Source: Lactuca virosa (taxonomy: Eukaryota; Streptophyta; Magnoliopsida; Asterales; Asteraceae). From it: DNA of 64,000 bases. Below are positions 46,721-55,627 of the stretch, in pieces (position 1 is the first letter of the stretch; every line of letters begins with the position of its first letter). The stretch spans positions 178,004,279 through 178,068,278 of the forward strand of contig CAKMRJ010000001.1 of assembly GCA_928212115.1 (NCBI GenBank), in the 5' to 3' direction. The notes under the pieces are model-generated. The model was not told the DNA's origin. It saw only the letters and a program-made list of their open reading frames with translations, and did not search any database. The translations under genes were made by a program, and so were the position numbers.

Positions 46721-47640
46721 TTAAGTTCCTTCACCACTTGACTCTTGAATTTCTTCAAGGTCAATTTGCCTCCCACTGTTTCCTTGGCTTATAAATTCTC
46801 TCTCTCGAAAGACTCCTCTTCTTGCTACAAAGACCACATTATCACTGGGTCTGTAGAAGAGGTAACCAAAGGATCTCTGTGGGTAGCCGATGAAAATACA
46901 CCTCTCACTTCGAGGTTCGATCTTATCATGAGACTCACGCCTCACAAAAGCCTCGCAACCCCAAATCTTGATGTGGTCCAGATTGGGAACTTTTCCGGTC
47001 CACATCTCATGAGGTGTTTTGGCAACCTTCTTTGTAGGGACTAGATTAAGGATATGGTTGGCAGTCTCTAAGGCATACCCCCAGAATGAGATTGGTAGCG
47101 AAGCTTGACTCATCATGGAATGAACCATATCCAACAAGGTTCGATTGCGCCTCTCAGCCACACCATTCAACTGCAGTGTCCTGGGAGGTGTCAATTGTGA
47201 GATAATCCCACATTCCTTAAGATAGTCAAGGAACTCTGTACTAAGATACTCACCACCTCGATCGGATCGAAGCATCTTAATGTTCCTGCCCAACTGATTC
47301 TCCACTTCCTTTTTAAACTCTTTGAATCTTTCAAAGGTCTCTGACTTATGCTTGATTAAGTAGACATATCCATATCTACTAAAATCATTAGTAAAAGTCA
47401 CATAATAACGATTATCATCCTTTGTGGCAGTTTTGAAGGGTCCACACACATCAGTGTGTACAAGATCCAACAAACCTTCACCCCTAGCACATGTACCAGT
47501 GAAGGGCGACTTTGTCATTTTCCCAAGCAAACAAGATTCACAACTATCATCTAATTTTAGGTCAAATGACTCCAAGACTCCATCCTTTGGAGTTGGCCTA
47601 TGCGTTTCTTGCTTACATGTCCAAGACGACAATGCCATAA
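46721..47640 (-). pseudogene. pol: Element E integrase (one stop, one upstream frameshift)
   Basis: Copia integrase: CESCLLGKMTKSPF (zinc-finger end), LDLVHTDVCGPF (first Asp), LRSDRGGEYLSTEF (second Asp), LNGVAERRNRTLLDMV (Glu), then IKIWGCEAFVRRE and CIFIGYPQRSFGYLFY. The DDE triad is complete. TAA at 46721-46723 separates it from RT in the same frame. A one-base deletion near 47600 (CAAAGGATGG where CAAAAGGATGG is expected) separates it from the protease/GAG-pre-integrase part. Confidence 0.9.
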
Positions 47641-48144
47641 TGATGCTTTATCCAAGTTATTATTAGAAGAATCAATACACAACACATTATTTCCTAGATT
47701 GTCTACAACCGACACAGCTTCATACACACCATCACAAGGTAATGCTTTAAAATAAAGAACATTATTAAAGAAAGCATAAATACCACCACTATCATTATCA
47801 AATGAAAAGGTAAAACCTTGTTTGTACAAAGCATGAAAGGAAATAATATTTCTTGCCATTTCAGGAGAATAACAACATTTATGCAAATCTAATGTTAACC
47901 CACTACTTAGCAACAAAGAATAAACTCCAATCTTGGTGACAGGTGTAACTTTCCTATTTCCCATGATCAAGTTTATCTTTCCATGCTCCACATTCTCATT
48001 TCTTCTTAGTCCCTGCAAATCACAACATATGTGAATACCACAACCTGTATCAAGGACCCAAGAATTAGAATAGGATGAGTTATTAGACAATATAGTGTAA
48101 ATACTTGCATGGTTGGGTTTTACTTTCCCATCCTTAACATCTTG
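47557..48144 (-). pseudogene. pol: Element E protease and GAG-pre-integrase region
   Basis: Same frame as gag after the TAG at 48145. Protease active site SWVLDTGCGIHICCDLQGLR (DTG), then the GAG-pre-integrase HCRLGHVSKKRIGQLQ. It ends by frameshift in RMESWSHLT. Cleaves the polyprotein in the particle. Confidence 0.88.
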
Positions 48145-49002
48145 CTAGTACTTTGGGCAGTTTCGCTTCCAGTGCGACTTTTCATGACAATAGAAGCATT
48201 CAGCCTCTTTAGGGTTAGCAGAAGGAGTGTCGAAACCTTTCTTGGTTCCACTTGAAGAGGAGCCATCAAGAGACTTTCCATTGGTACCCTTCGAAGGGCT
48301 CTTCCTCTTCTTTCCTTTGCCTTGCCCGATTGCCAAGACAGGGGCCGCAGTAGGAGTAGGAGTAACAACCGACTTACCTTTAAGACCACTTTCCGCAGTC
48401 TTCAAAAGTCCTTGAAGTTTGCTGAGTGTAACTTCCTCCTTGTTCATGTGGTATGTCATGCGGAATTGATCATAACACGAAGGTAAGGAGTGCAAAATGA
48501 TATCTATTGCTAACTCCTCTAGAAAGTTCACATTCAGTTTCAGCAAACGGTCCACATACCTTTGCATTTTCTGCATGTGACCCGTGATGGGTTCACCATC
48601 CTTCATCCTGGTTGTTATCATGGAGGAGATGATCTCATATCGCTCTTGACGAGCACTCTGATGGTAGCGGTCCATCAAATCCTGGTGCATCTCAAAAGGA
48701 TAGTAGTCCTCATAGGACTTTTGGAGCTCGGCTGTCATAGTGGCCAACATGATGTATGCCACTTTGGTAGCATCTCTTTCATGGGCCTGATATTCAGCAA
48801 CCTCCTCAGGAGTAGCAGTCGGCTCGAGTTCTTTAAGCTCCTTGTCGAGGACATATTCCTTGTCCTCATACCGAGTGACCATCCAGATGTTCCTGATCCA
48901 ATCCATAAAGTTGGATCCATCAAAGATGACTCTCCCACAAAGGTTCATGAGAGAGAAGGAGTCGGTAGGATTTGAGCCAGAAGCAGCATTGTTGGAAGAC
49001 AT
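48145..49002 (-). CDS. gag: Element E Gag (copia type)
   Basis: Starts at ATG 49002 (MSSNNAASGSNPTDSFSLMN) and is open for 285 residues. It has a UBN2-like Gag body (FDGSNFMDWIRNIWMVTRYE, ILHSLPSCYDQFRMTYHMNK), a Lys-rich linker and a CCHC knuckle CFYCHEKSHWKRNC at the C-terminus. The frame ends in TAG (48145-48147) where Leu (TTG) is expected in CPKYLQDV, one base change. That turns a gag-pol polyprotein into Gag alone, so this copy could still encode a complete Gag particle protein. Confidence 0.88.
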   Translation of the reverse strand: MSSNNAASGSNPTDSFSLMNLCGRVIFDGSNFMDWIRNIWMVTRYEDKEYVLDKELKELEPTATPEEVAEYQAHERDATKVAYIMLATMTAELQKSYEDYYPFEMHQDLMDRYHQSARQERYEIISSMITTRMKDGEPITGHMQKMQRYVDRLLKLNVNFLEELAIDIILHSLPSCYDQFRMTYHMNKEEVTLSKLQGLLKTAESGLKGKSVVTPTPTAAPVLAIGQGKGKKRKSPSKGTNGKSLDGSSSSGTKKGFDTPSANPKEAECFYCHEKSHWKRNCPKY

Positions 49003-49370
49003 CTGAAAAGAAGAAAGACAAGTTTAGATTAGATATAAAGATAGTACTTAATAAAACACCCAAATGTAATATTAAGGCTAGGACCCAACACAATATTTTA
49101 TAACTTAGAAGAGGGATGCCGTAATCCAAGCTATAAAATATTTGAAGGTAGGTGAATGACGATTCACCAATTTCCACCATGAAAAATGAAATAAATTATT
49201 AGGTTTTAATTGGTTTTTGAAACTCCTAGATTCTTTGAGATTCATTGAACTTTTCAATGACATGTTTCAATCTCGAGTGCGCCCTTCAAGTTTTGTGACT
49301 AGGATGCCGAGGATCACAAAACAAGGTGTGAAGTAACCATGCAAATTACTGGGTACCCTTAATATTTACC

Positions 49371-49499
49371 CCTCAATCGATGTGCCGGTTAACCACACGC
49401 GCTCCATCGATACTATGATAAATATTAAGTTACCCTTTGCCTACCTTGTTAAGTCCAAGTTAGTGTGCCGGTTAACCACACACGCTCCACTAACGACTT
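49371..49499. repeat. Two leader hairpins around GGTTAACC in element E
   Basis: First: ATCGAT arms on both sides of GTGCCGGTTAACCACAC. Second: GTTAGTG and CACTAAC arms around the same core. The core is the same while the arms differ but stay complementary. Confidence 0.6.
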
Positions 49500-49792
49500 A
49501 ATCAAAGTGCAAAGTGTAATTTCATGGGTTAACACCTTATTCACATTTTCCTAAAGTAACCAAGATTGGGAATTTATAAAAACATTTAGTTACTTTATAT
49601 TCATCATACTTTTAATGAGAATTTATAAGTCCTTTTCCTACCCGTTCGGCTAACGATCCTCCACCAGTCAAGGAAGTGGTGGGTGAGAGTGGACACCCAT
49701 TAAGCTGCCATTTTATAGGCAACAACCTTATACCCCCCCTTATAGACCGGCTTCGTGAATGAGGCCTACTAACGGTGAGACGACTTGTTCTT

Positions 49793-49794
<2 letters not shown>

Positions 49795-49856
<62 letters not shown>
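49795..49856. repeat. TA microsatellite in element E leader
   Basis: About 30 TA units. An equivalent run is in D's leader (52082-52133). Confidence 0.95.
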
Positions 49857-49860
<4 letters not shown>

Positions 49861-50398
49861 CTTATAATATTATAAAGTATAAGGGTTGAATTTTAACTTT
49901 TAAAATTCTAGGGGTTGGAACTAAAGTATTTAAAGTGACTTTACATGTTCCAAAACTTGAGGGCAAGTTTTGTAACTTTCAAAACTTTTCATCTTTCATA
50001 ACTTATGAGTTAATGATGTAATAAAATGAATGACTTTTCATTTTATGTAACTTATGTGTTTAATAATGGACTTTAAAGGAAAGACTTTTGGTAATCCATA
50101 ACTTGAGGACAAATTATGGATTCTATTAAAACACATAATGATCATGAATTAAACATTAACCAATTTAACAAGTAATTCCTATGATCTATCAAGAACTCAT
50201 AAGAATATGAATATTCATATCAAAATTTCAAGAACATATGAACACATATGAACATGGAATTTTGATATTAGCCATTGTAAATGGATTAGCACAAACATTA
50301 CACCATCTAAAACAAGTTTTAAAACACCAAAACAGTTTAGGGTAATGTTTCTAGTCCATTTCCAGCAGCAAAACTCGCAAAACTGCACTCAGGGGCTC

Positions 50399-50485
50399 CT
50401 ACTCGTCGAGTGCAAGAACCTACTCGACGAGTAGGATGAGTTTACTCATGGACTCGTCGAGTCCCCCCATGGACTCGGCGAGTTC
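50399..50485. repeat. ACTCGTCGAGT-type palindromes in element E leader
   Basis: ACTCGTCGAGT, ACTCGACGAGT, ACTCGTCGAGT and ACTCGGCGAGT within 90 bp, about 70 bp from the primer site. Confidence 0.85.
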
Positions 50486-50554
50486 ATGCTTCAGAGTGCA
50501 TAAAAACGAGTTTTTTCCACAATTTTGCATCAAGTATCAAACAAACAAGCCTAG

Positions 50555-50566
50555 ACTCTGATACCA
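50555..50566 (-). promoter_or_regulatory. Primer binding site of element E (tRNA-iMet)
   Basis: ACTCTGATACCA on the + strand, one base from the 5' LTR; one mismatch to GCTCTGATACCA. Confidence 0.85.
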
Positions 50567-50567
50567 C

Positions 50568-51330
50568 TGAAGGGTTTTGAGCATTCTAACACTCCTAAGG
50601 TGTACATGCAACCCTAGAAACCTTGGATCTATGTTTGACTAAGATACATGCAAAATGATTTTTCCAAGGTTCATAATCCTATCTAGCATACATGGGGAAC
50701 TTTTGAACATAAAAGTTAGTAGGAAATACGTACCTTGTAGTGGTTTGGATTCCTTGAAACCTTGTGAGCCTAGCACCTCAAGTGTGATGCCTCAAATGTC
50801 TCACACAACACCAAATGCACTTGGAGTAAACTTGAGAGAAATGTCACGCTACTTCAAATCGGCTATCCCTCTTCTTTCTTGCTTAAGTGCCAATTTTGGT
50901 GAACATATGGATCCTTACATAGTGTGTTACAATTAGGGTTACACCATGTAAACCCTAATTGTCATGACCTTTCATTTCCATGACCCATGGGTTCAATAAA
51001 CACCATGGAGCATCCTATGGGTTTTAGCCCAACTTGATAATCCATGGAGCATTAGCCCACTATATAAGTATGGATGATTTACACAATCAACCCATATGTT
51101 TAATTAGTCTTCTTTTGATCACTTAATTAATTCCAAATTAATTCTTGATCAATACTAACTAAATAATACTATTAATATATTAGAACTTATAATATATTAG
51201 TACACCTTAAGTGTTATTTCTCTCATTTTAGTCTATCCAAATGCATGATGCCATGCAACCCAAATGGACCATGCTAATCGGGTCAAGTACATTCCAGAAA
51301 TAGTTATGAACTTAGACACCTAATCCAACA
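50568..51330 (-). repeat. Element E 5' LTR (right copy, 763 bp)
   Basis: TGAAGGG...CCAACA, followed by the AATAT duplication. About 18 substitutions from the left copy, no indels seen. Confidence 0.92.
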
Positions 51331-51335
51331 AATAT

Positions 51336-52078
51336 AACACCCAATATGAAATATTAAGGCTAGGACCCAGCACAATATTTTATAACTTGGAAGAGGGATG
51401 CCGTAATCCAAGCTATAAAATATTTGAAGGTAGGCTAATGACTATTCACCAATATCCACCATGAAAAACGAAATAAATTATTAGCTTTTAATTGGATTTG
51501 AAAAATCCTAGATCTTTTGAGATTCATTGAATTTTTTCAATGGCATGTTTCAATCTCGAGTGTGACCTTTAGGTTTTGTGACTGGGATGCTGAGGATCAC
51601 AAAACAAGGTGTGAATAACCATGCAAATATACTTGGTATCCTTAATATTTACCCCTCAATCGATGTGCCGGTTAACCACACGCGCTCCACCGATACTATG
51701 ATAAACATTAAGTTACCCTTTGCCTACCTTGTTAAATCCAGCTAGTGTGTCGGTTAACCACACGCGCTCCACTAACTGACTTAAGCAAAGTGCAAAGTGT
51801 AACTTCATGGGTTAGCACCAAATTCACATTTTCCTAAGTAACTAAGATTAGGAATTCTTAATAGTTTAGTTACTTAGTATTTATCATTAATACTTTTAAT
51901 GAAAGGAGAATTCTAGCCCTTGTCCTACCCGTTCGGCTAACGACCCTCCACCAGTCAAGGAAGCGGTGGGTGAGAGTGGACACCCATTAAGCTGCCATTT
52001 TATAGGCAGCAACCTTATACCCCCCTTATAGATCGACTTCGTGAATGAGGCCTACTAACGGTAAGACGACTTGCTCTT

Positions 52079-52138
<60 letters not shown>

Positions 52139-52816
52139 AACTTATAATACTATAAAGTATAAGGGTTGAATTTTAACTTTTAAAATTCTAAGGGTTGGAA
52201 CTAAAGTTTTTAAAGTGACTTTACATGTTCCAAAACTTGAGGGCAAGTTTTGTAACTTTCAAAACTTTTCATCTTTCATAACTTATGAGTTAAATGGTTT
52301 ATTAAAATGAGATACTTTTCATTTTATGTAACCTATGTGTTTAATAATGGACTTTAAAAGAGTGACTTTTGGTAATCCATAACTTGAGGACAAATTATGG
52401 ATTCCATTAAAACACATAATTATCAAGAATTAAACTAACAAGCAAGTTACAAATAATTCCTATGATCTTCTAAACTCATAAGTTCATGAACATGCATATC
52501 AATAATTTCAAGAATCATAAATAAACCATATAAAACTTGAAATTTTGATAATAGCTATTGAAAATGGATTAGCATAACCATTACACCATTTAAAACAAGT
52601 TTTATAACACCAAAACAGTTTAGGGTAATGTTTCTAGTCCATTTCCAGCAGGAAAACTCGAAAACATGCATTCAGGTGCTCCTACTCGTCGAGTGCATGA
52701 ACTTACTCGACGAGTAGGATGAATTTGCTCATGGACTCGGCGAGTTCATGCTGCAGAATGCAGAAAACTGAGTTTTTTCAACAAGTTTGCATCAAGTATC
52801 AAATCAACAAGCCTAG
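51336..52816 (-). other. Element D 5' leader
   Basis: Untranslated. It aligns along its length with E's leader: GGGATGCCGTAATCC near 51392, hairpins around GGTTAACC at 51656-51694 and 51735-51782, a TA run at 52082-52133, and palindromes at 52681-52748. E inserted at its gag-side end. Confidence 0.7.
52681..52748. repeat. ACTCGTCGAGT-type palindromes in element D leader
   Basis: ACTCGTCGAGT, ACTCGACGAGT and ACTCGGCGAGT in the same positions relative to the primer site as in E; one of E's four copies is missing. Confidence 0.85.
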
Positions 52817-52828
52817 TCTCTGATACCA
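52817..52828 (-). promoter_or_regulatory. Primer binding site of element D (tRNA-iMet)
   Basis: TCTCTGATACCA on the + strand next to the 5' LTR; one mismatch to the consensus. Confidence 0.85.
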
Positions 52829-52829
52829 C

Positions 52830-53605
52830 TGTAGGGTTTTGAGCATTCTAACACTCCTAAGGTGTACATGCAACCCTAGAAACCATGAATCTATGTTTTA
52901 CTATGATGCATGCAAAATTGATTTTCCAAGGTTCTTAACCTATCTAGCATAGCATTGGGAACTTTTAAACATAAATGCTAGAAGAAGAACATACCTTTTG
53001 TAGTTTGGAATCCTTGAGAACCTTGTGAGCCTAGCACCTCAAGTGTGATGCCTCAAATGTCTCACACAACACTACAACACTTGGAATAACCTTGAGAGAA
53101 GTTCACTAAACCTCAAAATCGGATTGCCCTCTATCTTGTACAATTAGTAGTAGTCATAGTGCCGATTTTGTTTGCATATGGTTCTTTATATAGTTGTAGA
53201 ACAAGTAGGGTTACGCCATGTAAACCCTAATTGTCATGGCTTTCCATATTCCATGATCCATGGGTTTGTAACCTCCATGGAGCACCTTATGGGTTTTAAC
53301 CCAATCCATACAAACCATGGATCATTAGCCCACTATACAAGAATAGATGATTTACACAATCAACCCCATATATTTAATTAGTCTCCTTTTGATCACTTAA
53401 TTAATTCCAAATTAATTCTTTGATCAAAACTAATTAAATAATATTATTAATATATTAGAACTTATAATATATTAATAATCCTTAAGTGTCCTTTCTCTCA
53501 TTTAGTCTATCTAAGTGTTGCAATGCCATGCAACCCAAATAGACCATGCTAATCGGGTCAAGTACATTCCAAAAATAGTTATGAACTTAGACACCTAATC
53601 CAACA
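52830..53605 (-). repeat. Element D 5' LTR (right copy, 776 bp)
   Basis: TGTAGGG...CCAACA followed by GAAAC. It lacks the 11-bp duplication seen in the left copy. Confidence 0.9.
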
Positions 53606-53614
53606 GAAACATAC
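53606..53614 (-). other. 5' part of the probable intron of element B
   Basis: Reads GTATGTTTC on the - strand directly after GTTGCTG (VAG). GTATGT is a good donor. It includes the GAAAC target duplication of element D, so D landed four bases inside the intron. Confidence 0.6.
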
Positions 53615-54857
53615 CAGCAACCACATCCGGTGTTGTCCTGGCCTCCTCGGTTGTAAGCTGAAAGGCGTGTCCCCGAGCCTTCGGAGGCTCTGCTCTACCA
53701 TGACCCCCATCAGTAATCCTCAGTGTAGCCGGTGTTGGAGCCTGCACCAGCCTGGCAGCGAGCTGTGGACAGTTGGTCTTCACGTGACCAACGTGATGAC
53801 AGTGGTAGCAGATCCTCATATCCTGAATCGGGGCAAGCTGGCGACAATCCCTTGCAAAGTGCCCCTCCTTGCCGCATTTGCGGCATGCACTACCCGATCT
53901 ACAAACCCCAGAGTGACTCTTCCCACACTTGCCACAAGTGCGGCCATGCTGACCTCCCGACCTAGAATCAGCAGTCTTAGACCGCTTTGCGCAGGCTGTG
54001 ACTGTGTCGGGGCCTGCCGCTACTCTCTCAACTGCAACTCAATCTCTAGCTTACGCCGCCTAGCGGCCTACTGTAACTCCAAGAGAGTATCACAACGTTG
54101 GGTAGCCACAAACTGACGGATGTCAGTCTTGAGCATGCTCAAATAACGTGTCATATGAGCCTACTCGGAAGCAAACTTCGGGCAAAACATTGCCCTCTCA
54201 GTGAACATACGGGTGATCTCTGTCACCGTCTCAGCATCCTGTCTCAGCTCCAAGAACTCCTGAGCTAGCCGCTCTCGCTCGACCCGTGGAATGTAGCAAG
54301 CACGGAACATATCCCTGAACTGCTCCCAAGTCACCGCAGCTCTCTGCTCATCAGTGTACGACCCTGTCATCAACCTCCACCAGTCCTTTGCCCCGGACCT
54401 CAGCAGGTTCAGGCACATCTGACCTTCTGGTCAGTAGGACATGAACATGTGAAGAAACACCCCTCCACGTCAGATAGCCACCTCATGGCTTTGATGGGGT
54501 CCTGAGTCCCATCAAAAGTTGGGGGCTTCGTGTTATCAAAGTCCCGGTACTGAAATGCCCGCTCGGCTCCTCCCCTACCGACGTTACAGCCGCTGAAGCT
54601 GTTGCGGCAGCCGTCTCAGTGAGGGCTGCATAGCGCTCATCGAAATACTCCATCATAGTGGTCTTGATAGACCCAAACATCTCCGACAACTGAGCCTGGA
54701 ACATCGCAGCAACCTCATCCTGCAGGATCTCCTGGATCCTGGCATCCATCTCGTCTGGCTTCATATGGCCGATAGTCTCGGGCACTGTTGGTGCCTCCTA
54801 TCCGCCCTCTCCTGATCCTGACCCGGATCCAGTCACAAATTGTCTAGTAACCACCAT
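53615..54857 (-). pseudogene. gag: Element B gag (stops and frameshifts)
   Basis: Starts at ATG 54857 (MVVTRQFVTGSGSGSGEGG) and meets TAG at 54798-54800. It continues with MDARIQEILQDEVAAMFQAQ, a frameshift near 54590, FDNTKPPTFDGTQDPIKAMR, another near 54415, LLRSGAKDWWRLMTGSYTDE and RACYIPRVERERLAQEFLEL. Further TAGs lie near 54159, 54063 and 54018, then a frameshift near 53985. The end is a zinc-knuckle region (CGKCGKSHSGVC, CRKCGKEGHFARDC, CYHCHHVGHVKTNC). Several TAGs sit where Gln (CAG) would be expected. The last exon base is 53615 before the proposed splice donor. Confidence 0.8.
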
Positions 54858-55612
54858 GCTGAAAATATACCAGGAAGATATCAGATATTCCATGTAACAT
54901 TTGGGAACCAACTCCCAACAAAACCCTAGGGGTTGTGACTTCCTTGCTACGCGTATGGGTCCTATGCTTTCAGTAGTACGGGCCCATACTACCTTCCACA
55001 CCTACCCATATTTGTCTCAAGTATCATCACAATGCCCTAACACTATATGTAAGAATGGCATGCACTCAATCCTTACTCCTAGAGGAAGGCTAAATATCTC
55101 ATAACTGGCAGACTGATCCCACACAACCCATCCATGAAACTTCCACCAACCCTGCAACACTAGAGTATGCTAGCCATATATAACTTTGGACCCTATAGAC
55201 TTTCGAATACCTAATCCTACCCTAAGCCCTTCATCAAACAAGAACAGGAAATAAGGCCAAACCAAACATTCTCAGGCTATAAGATCTTAATTATGTACAA
55301 CCGTGATGCATACACTAAGCAACTACAGTAATGATGTCAATTTCATATAAGGAGAAACCCTAGGCTATCAAGTATCATATAATCAGACAATTCTATCATG
55401 CAATTCCTGAAGATCCCTAGCCTAGTACTAGCATGCTGTTCTAACATATCACAAAATAAAATAATTCGTAAGGTATTTTGGGGTCTACTTACTGGCTCCG
55501 ACTGATCGTACACTTGCATCCTCCTTTAGTATTTTGAAAACCATTTTAAAATATTGTCCTCAGTTTGAGATTGGATACACACGAGTGTTTCCTCCAATTC
55601 ACTCAAACCAAG
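54858..55612 (-). other. Element B 5' leader
   Basis: About 750 bp between primer site and gag. No frame and no notable repeat seen. Confidence 0.6.
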
Positions 55613-55624
55613 GCTCTGATACCA
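55613..55624 (-). promoter_or_regulatory. Primer binding site of element B (tRNA-iMet)
   Basis: GCTCTGATACCA on the + strand, three bases from the 5' LTR; a perfect match to the initiator-Met type. Confidence 0.92.
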
Positions 55625-55627
55625 ACT

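Larger units (their letters stand above)
49003..50554 (-). other. Element E 5' leader
   Basis: About 1.55 kb untranslated between primer site and gag. It holds two inverted repeats around GGTTAACC (49371-49412 and 49451-49499), a TA microsatellite (49795-49856) and ACTCGTCGAGT-like palindromes near the primer site (50399-50485). Very similar to D's leader (51336-52816). Confidence 0.7.
19922..51330 (-). mobile_element. Element E: nearly intact Ty1/copia retrotransposon, split by element F
   Basis: LTRs 19922-20684 and 50568-51330 are both exactly 763 bp and are flanked by identical AATAT duplications (19917-19921 and 51331-51335). On the - strand the order is LTR, primer site, leader, gag, protease, integrase, RT, RNase H, polypurine tract, LTR, which is the copia order. 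Element F interrupts RT at 22170-45605. By hand count about 18 substitutions separate the LTRs (about 2.4%). Coding damage is light: stops at 48145 and 46721, a one-base deletion near 47600, a TGA near 21811 and YVND for YVDD in RT. Confidence 0.92.
14291..53605 (-). mobile_element. Element D: non-autonomous Ty1/copia-type retrotransposon, split by element E
   Basis: LTRs at 14291-15078 and 52830-53605 (TGTAGGG...CCAACA) are flanked by identical 5-bp duplications GAAAC (14286-14290 and 53606-53610). The primer site is on the right and the polypurine tract on the left, so it is read on the - strand. The interior is cut by element E (19922-51330). LTRs differ by about 23 substitutions in 776 bp by hand count (about 3%), plus an 11-bp duplication in the left copy. 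Its pol is far more ruined than that age would explain, suggesting it was already non-autonomous when it inserted. Confidence 0.9.

Noticed and set aside
55613..55624. tRNA-like matches at primer sites
   Set aside because: Only the 3' terminal bases of initiator Met tRNA are matched; no tRNA gene is present.
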